Of a stretch of 64,000 nt of DNA, positions 25,093 through 33,815 are shown piece by piece. A program made the translations under genes and the position numbers. Positions within the stretch are counted from its first letter, which is position 1; each line of letters opens with the position of its first letter. The notes under the pieces are model-generated. The model had not been told where the DNA came from, did no database searches, and saw only the letters and a program-made list of their open reading frames with translations. The DNA comes from Ancylobacter polymorphus. Its GTDB lineage: Bacteria; Pseudomonadota; Alphaproteobacteria; Rhizobiales; Xanthobacteraceae. Where the stretch lies: the NCBI RefSeq assembly GCF_022836935.1, contig NZ_CP083239.1, positions 2,928,001 through 2,992,000 on the forward strand. The letters run 5' to 3'.

Positions 25093-25177
25093 TTAGTGAT
25101 CTGATCCCCGAAAACTGGACCGTTTGAAGCTGGAGATTTCGGCGCGAGAATCCTCTGGCTGGAAGGAGCGGAAGACG

Positions 25178-25420
25178 ATGAAGGCATCGAAGTTTTCGGA
25201 CGCGCAGAAGGCGTTCATCCTGAAGCAGCGAGCGGATGGAGTGCCGGTGGCCGATATCTGCCGGCGGGCTGGGATCAGCCAGGCGACCTACTTCAACTGG
25301 AACAAAAAATACGAGGGGCTCGCCCCGCTCGAGATGAGGCGGCTGAAGCAGCTCGAGGATGAGAACACGAAGCTGAGGAAGCTCGTGGCCGACCTCTCGC
25401 TCGACCGGGAGATGTTATAG
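25178..25420 (+). CDS. IS3-family transposase OrfA (copy 1), shortened
   Basis: An 80-aa protein with the IS3 OrfA helix-turn-helix (QKAFILKQRADGVPVADI, then RRAGISQATYFNW) and a leucine-zipper-like tail (MRRLKQLEDENTKLRKLV). GGAAGGAG precedes the ATG. It ends at TAG right after DREML; the other copy reads CAG (Gln) at that place, so this stop is a point mutation that removes the last residues and the usual frameshift window into OrfB. Confidence 0.85.
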   Translation: MKASKFSDAQKAFILKQRADGVPVADICRRAGISQATYFNWNKKYEGLAPLEMRRLKQLEDENTKLRKLVADLSLDREML

Positions 25421-25434
25421 GATCATCCGGCCTA

Positions 25435-25457
25435 AAATCGATCCACAGGATCGATTT
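25435..25457. repeat. Short palindrome 1 (GATCC-core) inserted in IS copy 1
   Basis: AAATCGATCC (25435-25444) and GGATCGATTT (25448-25457) flank ACA. It lies within about 50 bases of extra sequence separating orfA from the expected orfB start. The same palindrome is in the other IS copy at 26577-26599 on the opposite strand. Confidence 0.75.
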
Positions 25458-25475
25458 CTTGACGGCCTCCTATCC

Positions 25476-26387
25476 GCCGAAAAATCTGAGGCCTGGTCGC
25501 AAGCGCGAGCTCGTCGGCATGACGTGTGGCGAGTGGCAGGTGTCGATCCGCCGGGCCTGTGTGCGGCTCTGGAGTTCGACCGGTCCACGTACCACTATCG
25601 ATCCTGCCGACCCGACCGGGCCCCCTTGGCGGCCTGCATCAGGACGATCTGTGAAACCCGAGTCCGCTATGGCTACCGGCGTGTGCAGGTATTGTTGCGG
25701 CGGGAGGGCTGGGCGATCAACCAGAAGCGGACCCGCAGGATCTACAATGAGTTAGGCCTTCAGCTGCGCAACAAGACGCCGAAGCATCGGGTGAAGGCGA
25801 AGTTGCGAGAGGACCGGGCGCCGGCCACCCGGCCGAACGATGTCTGGGCGATGGACTTTGTCCACGACCAGTTGGCTACCGGCCGCAAGATCCGGGTGCT
25901 GACCGTGGTCGACACCTTCTCGCGCCTCTCGCCGGTCGTCGATCCGCGTTTCAGCTATCGGGCGGAGCACGTGGTCCCGACCCTGGAAAAGGTCTGCGCC
26001 AAGGTCGGCTATCCGCGAACGATCCGGGTCGACCAGGGCTCGGAATTTGTCTCCCGCGACCTCGATCTGTGGACCTATGCGAAGGGGGTGACGCTGGACT
26101 TCTCCCGGCCGGGAAAGCCCACCGACAACGCGTTGTTCCGTAGGGGGATTGATCCACCGGATCAATTCCTGATCCCTCCTCACATTCAATGGTCGCTTCC
26201 GGAGCGAGTGCCTGAACACGCATTGGTTCCTGACGCTTGCCGACGCGGCCGAAAAGATGGAGGGTTGGCCCAGATACTACAACGAGGATCGGCCACAAGC
26301 CTCCGATCTCACTGCAGAACCCCGGCGGCGCACCCAACCCACCGCCGTGAAGCCGGCCGGAAACTCCAGCTTCCGGCGGTCCAGTAA
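25476..26387 (+). pseudogene. IS3-family transposase OrfB (copy 1), multiply disrupted
   Basis: The rve integrase core is readable: VWAMDFVHDQL (first Asp), RVDQGSEFVS (second Asp) and FSRPGKPTDNA. N-terminally, the true frame begins RPGRKRELVGMTCGEW, then is lost at a TGTGTG run near 25560 and continues as ALEFDRSTYHYR in another frame. After TDNA at about 26134 a palindromic insertion replaces the residues carrying the catalytic Glu. Downstream the original reading resumes in a different frame with SECLNTHWFLTLADAAEKM. It is non-functional as it stands. Confidence 0.85.
26145..26170. repeat. Short palindrome 2 (GATCC-core) inserted in IS copy 1 orfB
   Basis: ATTGATCC (26148-26155) and GGATCAAT (26159-26166) flank ACC, within about 45 foreign bases that replace the catalytic-Glu codons. 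Its core is nearly the same as palindrome 1 (GATCC-acN-GGATC), although the flanks differ. Confidence 0.7.
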
Positions 26388-26576
26388 ATGGTCCCGGATC
26401 ACCGCCAAGGGGGCCTGGTCGGGTCGGCAGGATCGGTAGTGGTACGTGGACCGGTCGAACTCCAGAGCCGCACACAGGCCCGGCGGATCGACACCTGCCA
26501 CTCGCCACACATCATGCCGACGAGCTCGCGCTTGCGACCAGGCCTCAGATTTTTCGGCGGATAGGAGGCCGTCAAG

Positions 26577-26599
26577 AAATCGATCCTGTGGATCGATTT
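26577..26599. repeat. Short palindrome 1 in IS copy 2
   Basis: AAATCGATCC (26577-26586) and GGATCGATTT (26590-26599) flank TGT. It is the exact reverse complement of the palindrome in copy 1, at the equivalent place just after orfA. Confidence 0.75.
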
Positions 26600-26856
26600 T
26601 AGGCCGGATGATCCTGTAACATCTCCCTGTCGAGCGAGAGGTCGGCCACGAGCTCCCTCAGCTTCGTGTTCTCATCCTCGAGCTGCTTCAGCCGCCTCAT
26701 CTCGAGCGGGGCGAGCCCCTCGTATTTCTTCTTCCAGTTGAAGTAGGTCGCCTGGCTGATCCCGGCCCGCCGGCAGATATCCGCCACCGCCACGCCGTCC
26801 GCTCCCTGCTTCAGGATGAACGCCTTCTGCGCGTCCGAAAACTTCGATGCCTTCAT
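26599..26856 (-). CDS. IS3-family transposase OrfA (copy 2)
   Basis: 85 aa, the same helix-turn-helix and leucine-rich tail as copy 1, with substitutions (for example KQGADGVAV for KQRADGVPV). Here the reading passes DREMLQDHPA and ends at a TAA supplied by the inserted palindromic segment. OrfA alone cannot transpose the element. Confidence 0.85.
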   Translation of the reverse strand: MKASKFSDAQKAFILKQGADGVAVADICRRAGISQATYFNWKKKYEGLAPLEMRRLKQLEDENTKLRELVADLSLDREMLQDHPA

Positions 26857-26939
26857 CGTCTCCGCTCCTCCCAGCCAGGGGATTTTGACGCGGAAATCTC
26901 CAGCTTCAAACGGTCCAGTTTTCGGGGATCAGATCAGAG

Positions 26940-26968
26940 CCCCCCGGGACGCAACGCGCCCCGGGGGG
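26940..26968 (-). terminator. icd terminator hairpin
   Basis: CCCCCCGGG (26940-26948) pairs with CCCGGGGGG (26960-26968), with an inner CGC/GCG pairing. It is just past the icd stop on the minus strand. The IS copy 2 edge at 26936 touches it, so any T-tract beyond it has been replaced by IS sequence. Confidence 0.65.
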
Positions 26969-26975
26969 AGAAAAC

Positions 26976-28187
26976 TCAGGCGAGCGCCTTTCCGAGATTC
27001 TCGGAGATCTTATCGAGAAAGCCGGTGGTGGAGAGCCACTTCTGGTCGGCGCCGACCAGCAAAGCGAGGTCCTTGGTCATGTAGCCGCTCTCGACCGTGT
27101 CGACGCAGACCTTCTCCAGCGTGGTGCAGAAGGTGGCGAGTTCGGCATTGTCGTCGAGCTTGGCGCGATGGGCGAGCCCGCGCGTCCAGGCGAAGATCGA
27201 GGCGATGGAGTTGGTCGAGGTCTCCTTGCCCTTCTGGTGCTCGCGATAGTGGCGCGTCACCGTGCCGTGGGCGGCTTCCGCTTCCACCGTCTTGCCATCC
27301 GGCGTCATCAGCACCGAGGTCATCAGGCCGAGCGAGCCGAAGCCCTGCGCCACGATGTCGGACTGCACGTCGCCATCATAGTTCTTGCACGCCCAGACAT
27401 AGCCGCCGGACCATTTCAGCGCCGAGGCCACCATGTCGTCGATCAGGCGGTGCTCGTACCAGATCTTGTGCTTCTCGAACTCGGCCTTGAACTCGGCGTC
27501 GTAGATCTCCTGGAATATCTGGCGGAAGCGGCCGTCATACTGCTTGAGGATGGTGTCCTTGGTGGACAGGTACACCGGGTACTTGCGCATCAGGCCGTAA
27601 TTGAGCGAGGCGCGGGCGAACTCGGCGATGGACTCGTCGATATTGTACATCGACAGCGCGACGCCGGCGCCCGGGTACTTGTAGACCTCGTGCTCGATCA
27701 CCTGCCCGTCGTCGCCGACGAACTTGATGCTCAGCGTGCCCTTGCCGGGAACGAGGAAGTCGGTGGCGCGGTACTGGTCGCCGAAGGCATGGCGGCCGAC
27801 GATGATCGGCTGGGTCCAGCCCGGTACGAGGCGCGGTACGTTCTTGCAGATGATCGGCTCGCGGAAGATCACGCCGCCGAGGATGTTGCGGATGGTGCCG
27901 TTGGGCGAGCGCCACATCTTGGCGAGATTGTACTCGGTCATGCGGCCGGCGTCGGGGGTGATGGTGGCGCATTTCACGCCCACGCCCACGCGCTTGATGG
28001 CCTCGGCGGCGTCGATGGTGACCTGATCGCCCGTCGCGTCGCGATTGGGCAGGCCGAGATCGTAATATTCGAGCGGCACATCCAGATAAGGATGGATGAG
28101 CTTGTCCTTGATGTACTGCCAGATGATCCGGGTCATCTCGTCGCCGTCGAGCTCGACGACCGGATTCGCCACCTTGATCTTCGCCAT
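26976..28187 (-). CDS. icd: NADP-dependent isocitrate dehydrogenase
   Basis: A 403-aa enzyme of the homodimeric, eukaryote-like IDH group (as in mitochondria and many alphaproteobacteria), distinct from E. coli Icd. It oxidatively decarboxylates isocitrate to 2-oxoglutarate in the TCA cycle. Seen are [15 protein letters not shown], the isocitrate-binding [19 protein letters not shown]-type residues in [13 protein letters not shown], and the NADP-binding [16 protein letters not shown]. It is single, transcribed toward the IS block, and complete at normal length. Confidence 0.97.
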   Translation of the reverse strand: MAKIKVANPVVELDGDEMTRIIWQYIKDKLIHPYLDVPLEYYDLGLPNRDATGDQVTIDAAEAIKRVGVGVKCATITPDAGRMTEYNLAKMWRSPNGTIRNILGGVIFREPIICKNVPRLVPGWTQPIIVGRHAFGDQYRATDFLVPGKGTLSIKFVGDDGQVIEHEVYKYPGAGVALSMYNIDESIAEFARASLNYGLMRKYPVYLSTKDTILKQYDGRFRQIFQEIYDAEFKAEFEKHKIWYEHRLIDDMVASALKWSGGYVWACKNYDGDVQSDIVAQGFGSLGLMTSVLMTPDGKTVEAEAAHGTVTRHYREHQKGKETSTNSIASIFAWTRGLAHRAKLDDNAELATFCTTLEKVCVDTVESGYMTKDLALLVGADQKWLSTTGFLDKISENLGKALA

Positions 28188-28473
28188 GAAATAGCACCTC
28201 GCACGGAAATCGTTGTCGGAGGGGTCGCGGCGCGTGTCCGCGCGGGCAGACGCCGGATGGGCGGGTGATACCCCGCCGTGCCTCCAAGGGAAAGCAGGGA
28301 CCGGGCCAATTTCGGCAAATCTGCCGTGCCGGCGGCCGTTTATGCGCCGAGGCGGCTGGCATCTGGTATGCCGTGCGACAGATACACGGTGGAAGCCGCT
28401 TGCCGCTTCGCAAGCGGGCCGGGCGCCGCTATAGGAGCGCAGCTTTCAAGAGGCGAAGCAGCGGGGAGACACG

Positions 28474-29310
28474 ATGTCCGGCGCCGGCACCGATAGCACC
28501 AAGCCCTGGCCGGAAAACGGGCCGGTGGTGATTCTGGTCGAGCCGCAGCTTGGCGAGAATATCGGCTCCGCCGTGCGTGCCATGGGCAATTTCGGCCTGA
28601 CGCGGCTGCGCATCGTCAATCCGCGCGAGGGCTGGCCTAACCCCAAGGCCGTCACCTTCGCCTCGGGCGCCGACCGCATCCTCGACAATACCGAGATTTT
28701 CCCGGACCTGCGCGCGGCGCTCGCGGATCTCAATTTCGTCGCCGCCGCCACGGCGCGCGAGCGCGGCATGCAGAAGGCGGTGCTTGGTGCCGATGCCGTC
28801 GCGGTGGAAACCGCCTCCCGCATCGCCGGCGGCGAGCAGGTGGGGCTGGTGTTCGGGCGCGAGCGCACGGGACTCTATACGGAAGAAGTCTCGCTTGCCG
28901 ATGTCATTCTCACTTTGCCGGTCAATCCCGCCTTCGCCTCGCTGAATCTCGGCATGGCGGTGGCGGTGGTGGCCTATGAATGGTTCAAGCTGGCCTCGGG
29001 CGGGGCTCTGCCCTTCCAGCAGCCGGACCGCTACCCCATCGCCGACAAGGCCGACCTCCTCGCCTTCTTCGACCATGTGGAGCGCGAGCTGGACGAGGCG
29101 CTGTTCTTCCGCTCGCCCGAGAAGAAGCCGGTGACGATCCGCAACATCCGCAACATCTTCCATCGCGTCGGGCTGACGCGGCAGGACATTGCCACGCTGC
29201 ACGGCATGGTGGCGGCGCTGGTAGAGGGAAGGCGGGTGCGCGAGGCGCGCACCGCCGCGCGGCTGGAGGGGCGGACCGGCGCGCCGGAGGAGGGCGCGGG
29301 CGAGGGGTGA
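28474..29310 (+). CDS. trmJ: SPOUT-class RNA methyltransferase, TrmJ-like
   Basis: A 278-aa SpoU/TrmH-type methyltransferase. The trefoil-knot motifs are VVILVEPQLGENIGSAVRAM, LVFGRERTGLYTEE and LPVNPAFASLNLGMAVAVVA. A C-terminal ~90-residue helical extension resembles TrmJ, which 2'-O-methylates position 32 of tRNAs. Another TrmH-family target is possible, so the symbol is tentative. GGGGAG lies before the ATG. murI follows by about 60 bp in the same direction. Confidence 0.87.
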   Translation: MSGAGTDSTKPWPENGPVVILVEPQLGENIGSAVRAMGNFGLTRLRIVNPREGWPNPKAVTFASGADRILDNTEIFPDLRAALADLNFVAAATARERGMQKAVLGADAVAVETASRIAGGEQVGLVFGRERTGLYTEEVSLADVILTLPVNPAFASLNLGMAVAVVAYEWFKLASGGALPFQQPDRYPIADKADLLAFFDHVERELDEALFFRSPEKKPVTIRNIRNIFHRVGLTRQDIATLHGMVAALVEGRRVREARTAARLEGRTGAPEEGAGEG

Positions 29311-29373
29311 GCGGACGGCAACGAAACATTCACCAAGATGCGCCACAATGATGCCCGGGATGGAGGACATCAG

Positions 29374-30297
29374 ATGCGTATCGAGGCTTCTCCCGTAACC
29401 GTTGCCGGCCTACGCGGCGTCTCGCCACCTGCTTCGTCCACCGGGGCTGTCGCCGTGTCGTCTCTGCCGCCTGCCACCGCTCTGCGCGCGCCGACCATAC
29501 TGGTGTTCGATTCCGGGCTCGGCGGCCTCTCCGTGTTTCGCGAACTCGCCCGCGCCCGGCCGGATGCGCGCTTCGTCTATGCCGCCGACGATGCCGCCTT
29601 TCCCTATGGCGCGCTGAGCGAGACGGCGCTGGTCGCCCGCGTGATGGCGGTGATGGAGCATCTCATCGCCCGCCACGCGCCCGATGCGGTGGTCATCGCC
29701 TGTAACACGGCCTCCACCCTGGTGCTGGCGCCGCTGCGGGAACGCTTCGCCCTGCCGTTCGTCGGCACCGTGCCGGCGATCAAACCGGCCTGCGAAAGCT
29801 CGCTGACGCGTCAGGTGAGCGTCCTGGCGACGCCCGGCACGGTACGGCGCGACTACACGCAGAAGCTGATCCACGATTTCGCCGGCGATTGCCATGTCAC
29901 TCTCGTCGGCTCCACCCGGCTGGCGCCGCTGGCCGAGGCGGCGATGCGCGGCGAAGGCGTGAGCGACGAGGAACTCGCTGCCGAGATCGCCTCGGCCTTC
30001 GTGCGCGAGGGGCGTGCGCGTACGGACACGGTGGTGCTGGCCTGCACCCATTATCCACTGCTGCGCGACCGGCTGGAGAAGGTGGCGCCCTGGCCGGTGC
30101 GCTGGATCGACCCCGCCCCGGCGATCGCCCGGCGCCTGTCCTCGCTGATCGGCCCCGTCGCCTTCGCCGCCAGCCCGGCGCCGCTGCGGCTGTTCTCCAC
30201 GGGAGAACGGCTCGACGCCGGAATGGTGGAGCGCATCGTCGGGCGTCGCGCGCGGGCCGGCGAAATCCTCGCCATGGACGCGCCCGCGCTCGCGTGA
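29374..30297 (+). CDS. murI: Glutamate racemase
   Basis: A 307-aa cofactor-independent racemase making D-glutamate for peptidoglycan. An N-terminal extension of ~40 residues precedes the core, which begins ILVFDSGLGGLSVF. The two catalytic cysteines are C110 in VIACNTAST and C224 in LACTHYPLL. GGAGG sits seven bases before the chosen ATG; the frame is open a little further upstream. The next gene is a peptidoglycan lytic enzyme, giving a small cell-wall pair. Confidence 0.95.
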   Translation: MRIEASPVTVAGLRGVSPPASSTGAVAVSSLPPATALRAPTILVFDSGLGGLSVFRELARARPDARFVYAADDAAFPYGALSETALVARVMAVMEHLIARHAPDAVVIACNTASTLVLAPLRERFALPFVGTVPAIKPACESSLTRQVSVLATPGTVRRDYTQKLIHDFAGDCHVTLVGSTRLAPLAEAAMRGEGVSDEELAAEIASAFVREGRARTDTVVLACTHYPLLRDRLEKVAPWPVRWIDPAPAIARRLSSLIGPVAFAASPAPLRLFSTGERLDAGMVERIVGRRARAGEILAMDAPALA

Positions 30298-30411
30298 TCC
30301 ACTGCGCGGTATCCCGTTGTGCGGGGTGCGGAGTGCAGGAGTTCCCTGAACAGGATGCCTTGCCGGCGCCGCGATCCCTGCCCAACATGCCGCAACGGCA
30401 GGAGCATTGAC

Positions 30412-31677
30412 GTGACGCGCGACCCTTCCACCGCCCCGGCGCGGGCACTGGCCGCCAGCCGGCGGGCTTTCCTTCTCGGCGCCGGCGCCAGCTTCGGGGC
30501 GTTCGCCCTCGCGGGCGGCGCGCAGGCGCAGGTGGCGAAGGAGCGGTTCGAGGCGTGGGTGGTGACCTTCCAGTCCCGCGCCCGCGCCAAGGGCATTTCC
30601 GATTCGGTCTATGAGCGGGTGATGGGCGGGCTGCGGCCCGACCTTTCCGTCTATGCCAAGGACAGCGGCCAGCCGGAATTCCGCGAGCAGCTCTGGCAAT
30701 ATCTCAACCGGCGCATTTCCGACTGGCGGCTGATGACCGGCCGGGCGGCGGCCAAGGAAAACGCCGCGCTGATGAAGCGCCTGCAAAAGGATTTCGGCGT
30801 CGAGCCGGATGTGCTGCTCGGCCTGTGGGGTATGGAGAGCGCCTTCGGCGAACTCGTCACCGATCCCGACCATATGAAGCCGGTGTTTCCCGCGCTCGCC
30901 GCGCTGGCCTGGGGCGAGCCGCGCCGGCGCAGCTATTGGGAGACCGAACTGATCAACGGCCTCGCCATCGTCCAGCGCGGCTGGGCGAGCCCGGACGACA
31001 TGCTCGGTTCCTGGGCCGGGGCGATGGGGCACACCCAGTGGATGCCGGAAGTCTGGCTCAATCTCGGCGTCGACTATGACGGCGACGGCGCGCCCTCACC
31101 CTACCGCGTCGCGGACGCGCTGGCGGGCTCCTCGCTCTACCTCATCAAGCGCGGCAAATATCAGCGCGGCCTGCCCTGGGGTTTCGAGGTGCGCATGGAC
31201 GGCGTGCCGGAAAAATACGCCGATGCCAAGGCCTGGCGCACGGTGGAGGAGTGGGCCAAGCTCGGCGTCACCCCGGCCGGCGGCGGGCGCTTCGACCTAC
31301 CCAAGGCAAGGGCGCGGCTGTGGGCGCCGGTGGGGCCGGAAGGGCCGTGCTTCCTGCTGACGCAGAATTTCTATGCCGTGCGCAGCTACAACCCTTCGAT
31401 GAACTACGCGCTCGCCGTCTGCCATCTCGGCGACCGGGTGCTGGGCGGCGATCCCTTCATCACACCCTTCCCCGGCGGCGAGCGGGCGCTGACCCTGGCG
31501 GAAATCCAGGAAGTGCAGCGGCGGCTGACGCGGGCGGGATTCGACACCGGCGGCGCCGATGGCCGCGTCGGCAACATGACCATGCGCGCGGTGGCCGATT
31601 TCCAGCGCAAGATGGGCGTGGAGCCCGATGGCTACGCCAGCCTTGAGGTGCTGGCGGCGCTACGCGGGGGACGGTAA
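30412..31677 (+). CDS. Lytic murein transglycosylase (MltB/SLT_2 type) with peptidoglycan-binding domain
   Basis: 421 aa. The N terminus carries a twin-arginine-like signal (ASRRAFLLGAGASFGAFA, Arg17-Arg18) with a cleavage region at GGAQAQ. The MltB-like catalytic domain has its probable catalytic Glu142 in LWGMESAFGE, with downstream GHTQWMPEVW and YDGDG segments. The last ~60 residues are a PG_binding_1 domain (LTLAEIQEVQRRLTRAG). It would cleave murein glycan to 1,6-anhydro ends in the periplasm. The GTG start at 30412 is chosen because GGAG lies eight bases upstream; the frame opens earlier. Confidence 0.93.
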   Translation: MTRDPSTAPARALAASRRAFLLGAGASFGAFALAGGAQAQVAKERFEAWVVTFQSRARAKGISDSVYERVMGGLRPDLSVYAKDSGQPEFREQLWQYLNRRISDWRLMTGRAAAKENAALMKRLQKDFGVEPDVLLGLWGMESAFGELVTDPDHMKPVFPALAALAWGEPRRRSYWETELINGLAIVQRGWASPDDMLGSWAGAMGHTQWMPEVWLNLGVDYDGDGAPSPYRVADALAGSSLYLIKRGKYQRGLPWGFEVRMDGVPEKYADAKAWRTVEEWAKLGVTPAGGGRFDLPKARARLWAPVGPEGPCFLLTQNFYAVRSYNPSMNYALAVCHLGDRVLGGDPFITPFPGGERALTLAEIQEVQRRLTRAGFDTGGADGRVGNMTMRAVADFQRKMGVEPDGYASLEVLAALRGGR

Positions 31678-31923
31678 GCGCGTTCATCGCGTGCTCCGGT
31701 CTCTTTCGCGCCGTCCGGATGACGGAAGGACGACAGGAACTTGACCTTCCGCCCTTTTGTGCCTATGCACCCGGCCAAGCGCGGGGCTGGAAACGGCCCC
31801 GCGTGGTGTTTCACGCACCCGTGGGCCTTTCCGGCGCGTTCGGAAAGATCCTGTCGGCTCCCGAAACGGGGGTAGAGGAGGGGGCGCGATCCAAACCGCA
31901 ACGATATGCGAGAGGACCTGCGC

Positions 31924-32541
31924 ATGAGCAAGCGCGTTTCGGCCAAGCACAAGCTTGACCGCCGTATGGGCGAAAACATCTGGGGCCGCCCGAAGAGCCC
32001 CATCAACAAGCGTGAATATGGCCCCGGCCAGCATGGCCAGCGCCGCAAGGGCAAGCTGTCCGACTTCGGCGTGCAGCTGCGCGCCAAGCAGAAGCTGAAG
32101 GGCTATTACGGCTCGATCGGCGAGAAGCAGTTCTATTCGGTCTATGTCGAGGCCTCGCGCCTCAAGGGCGACACCGGCGCCAACCTGATCGGCCTGCTCG
32201 AGCGCCGTCTCGACGCGGTGATCTACCGCGCCAAGTTCGTCCCGACCGTGTTCGCCGCCCGCCAGTTCGTCAGCCACGGCCACATCAAGGTCAATGGCCG
32301 CCGCGTCAACGTCCCGTCCTACCAGGTGAAGGTCGGCGACGTGATCGAGGTGAAGGAAGCCTCCAAGCAGCTCGTGCTGGTGCTGGAAGCCGTCGCCTCC
32401 GGCGAGCGCGACACCCCGGACTATCTCGAAGTCGATCACTCCAAGATGACGGCCAAGTTCGTCCGCATCCCGGAGCTCAACGAGGTGCCCTATCCGGTCG
32501 TGATGGAGCCGAACCTCGTGGTCGAATATTATTCGCGCTGA
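31924..32541 (+). CDS. rpsD: 30S ribosomal protein S4
   Basis: A 205-aa S4 protein that nucleates 30S assembly and binds 16S rRNA. It begins [17 protein letters not shown], contains [17 protein letters not shown], and has an S4 RNA-binding domain in [20 protein letters not shown]. It lacks the zinc-cysteine knuckle of some S4 proteins. GAGAGG precedes the ATG. It stands alone here, outside the S13-S11-rpoA cluster, and is followed by a strong terminator. A GC hairpin with a T-containing tail in the 246-bp upstream gap (about 31782-31810) may end the preceding gene. Confidence 0.98.
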   Translation: MSKRVSAKHKLDRRMGENIWGRPKSPINKREYGPGQHGQRRKGKLSDFGVQLRAKQKLKGYYGSIGEKQFYSVYVEASRLKGDTGANLIGLLERRLDAVIYRAKFVPTVFAARQFVSHGHIKVNGRRVNVPSYQVKVGDVIEVKEASKQLVLVLEAVASGERDTPDYLEVDHSKMTAKFVRIPELNEVPYPVVMEPNLVVEYYSR

Positions 32542-32566
32542 TCCTTCCCCGGATCGCGAGACACGG

Positions 32567-32595
32567 AAAAGCCGCCCGGTGGGGCGGCTTTTTTG
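32567..32595 (+). terminator. rpsD terminator
   Basis: AAAAGCCGCCC and GGGCGGCTTTTTT form a textbook hairpin with a T6 tail, 25 bp after the rpsD stop. The same hairpin core occurs again at 33822-33839. Confidence 0.93.
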
Positions 32596-32600
32596 TTGGG

Positions 32601-33692
32601 TCAGGTGGCGGGTTCGATGCGGTACAGCCGCCCCGGCCGTATGGGCTTGCGCCCTGCAATCTCGTCCGGCGCCCGGCCGGCGATGACCTGCCGGACATCG
32701 GCTATGACCTCCGGGCGCAGCCGGTAGTACTGGTGGCGACCATGCTTCCATTCGGCGGTTTCGCTGACGGCGGCGCAATCGATGCCGTAGATATTGCTGT
32801 CGAGCCCGTCGACGATGCGCGGCCCCCAACTGCCGAGCCGGTCCGGGTTGAGCTTGGTGGTGTCGCTGATCAGCAGCGCCAGGTCACGCTTGCTGTGATA
32901 GACGTGCACCGCGTCGGCGAGTTGCGGCAGCAGCCCGAGCTTGTGCTTGTGCTCCAACGCATCGGCGTCCTCGTCGGCAGCCATCAGGAAGGCGTTGGTG
33001 AAAATCTTGGGCAGCCGCGCACCGCTGATCAGCGTGCGCAGCGAGAGCAAGGCATGGCGCAACGCCCAGTTCCCCATGCTGTGTGCCACAAGGTGCAGGC
33101 ATTGCTCGCACGGCTCCGCCTGGGTGGCGATGTCCTGCTTGCGCAGTTCCATCAGGTAATCCAGCAGCCGACGCAAGCTGCGAGCGATTGCCTTGCCTGA
33201 CGATTCGGCATCATCGCGATCGCTGAAATATTTCCATTTGTGAGCGGTCTCGCCATTCTGGCCGAAGCCGAGCCCATCGCCGCCATCGGCTGGCCAACTG
33301 AAGGCGAAGACGAGCGGCTCCTTGTCGCCGTCCAGCCAGAGATCGTGCAGCTGTGCCGCGCGCTGGATGGCGGTTTGGAAGCTCGAATTGAAGCCGTGGA
33401 TATAGACGATCACGTTGCGCTTTTGCGCCCGGGATTTGCGGGTGAGCTCGTCGAAGATCGCATGCGATCCCAGCAGTTCCTCCCCGCCGCGTGTGGCGGC
33501 CGGTGCTTCGGGCGCAACATGGACGGAGTTGATGACGAAGCCGTCGTCCGGTGCATGGATCTGGTCGGCCACCTTCGTCACTTCGGCGAAGCCAACCCGA
33601 TATATCGCGGGACCCTCCGCGTTGTAGCGGTCCCCGAATGGCGGCGAGCGATCCTCGATGTGGCGCCGATTCGTCGCAAAATAGATGCGCAT
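32601..33692 (-). CDS. Alpha/beta hydrolase of the DUF900 family
   Basis: A 363-aa predicted serine hydrolase. The family pattern is an N-terminal FATNRRH (as in other DUF900 proteins), NVIVYIHGFNSSFQTAI (oxyanion His-Gly), FSWPADG, and the nucleophile elbow LVAHSMGNWALRHAL. The catalytic His is probably near DGLDSNIYGIDC...GRHQYY at the C terminus. No signal peptide is apparent. Substrate unknown. It is a lone gene bounded on both sides by copies of the same terminator hairpin. Confidence 0.85.
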   Translation of the reverse strand: MRIYFATNRRHIEDRSPPFGDRYNAEGPAIYRVGFAEVTKVADQIHAPDDGFVINSVHVAPEAPAATRGGEELLGSHAIFDELTRKSRAQKRNVIVYIHGFNSSFQTAIQRAAQLHDLWLDGDKEPLVFAFSWPADGGDGLGFGQNGETAHKWKYFSDRDDAESSGKAIARSLRRLLDYLMELRKQDIATQAEPCEQCLHLVAHSMGNWALRHALLSLRTLISGARLPKIFTNAFLMAADEDADALEHKHKLGLLPQLADAVHVYHSKRDLALLISDTTKLNPDRLGSWGPRIVDGLDSNIYGIDCAAVSETAEWKHGRHQYYRLRPEVIADVRQVIAGRAPDEIAGRKPIRPGRLYRIEPAT

Positions 33693-33815
33693 GGCCTTGC
33701 CCCCTCATCAAGGTACCATTAACGCATCAAAGAGACACAACCTCAAGTAAAAACATGCAGCTTATGCGGGTGTCATCCGGCGCTGTGATGCGGCGCCCAC
33801 TCTGCCGGCGCCAGC

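Larger units (their letters stand above)
25097..26401 (+). mobile_element. IS3-family insertion sequence, copy 1 (defective)
   Basis: An element of about 1.3 kb bounded by imperfect inverted ends: TGATCTGATCCCC on the left, and on the right a terminus that reads TGATCCGGGACC inward. It carries orfA (25178-25420) and a broken orfB. The transposase type (helix-turn-helix OrfA plus rve/DDE OrfB) is IS3 family, probably the IS407 group. Defects are a premature orfA stop, a short palindromic insertion at the orfA/orfB junction, a TGTG slip near 25560, and a second palindromic insertion that removes the DDE glutamate. No target duplication is visible. It sits inside a second, inverted copy. Confidence 0.85.
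26402..26936 (-). mobile_element. IS3-family insertion sequence, copy 2 (truncated, inverted)
   Basis: The left half of a second copy lies in the opposite orientation. Its outer terminus TGATCTGATCCCC (reading inward from 26936) mirrors copy 1's left end. It keeps a full orfA (26599-26856) and the first part of orfB, then stops at ~26402, where copy 1's right end begins. OrfA differs from copy 1 by a few residues, so it is not a very recent duplicate. It shares with copy 1 the junction palindrome and the TGTG slip. Its edge abuts the icd terminator hairpin. Confidence 0.8.

Noticed and set aside
25046..26936. Composite transposon carrying cargo
   Set aside because: The two IS copies are directly nested with no cargo between them, and both are defective.
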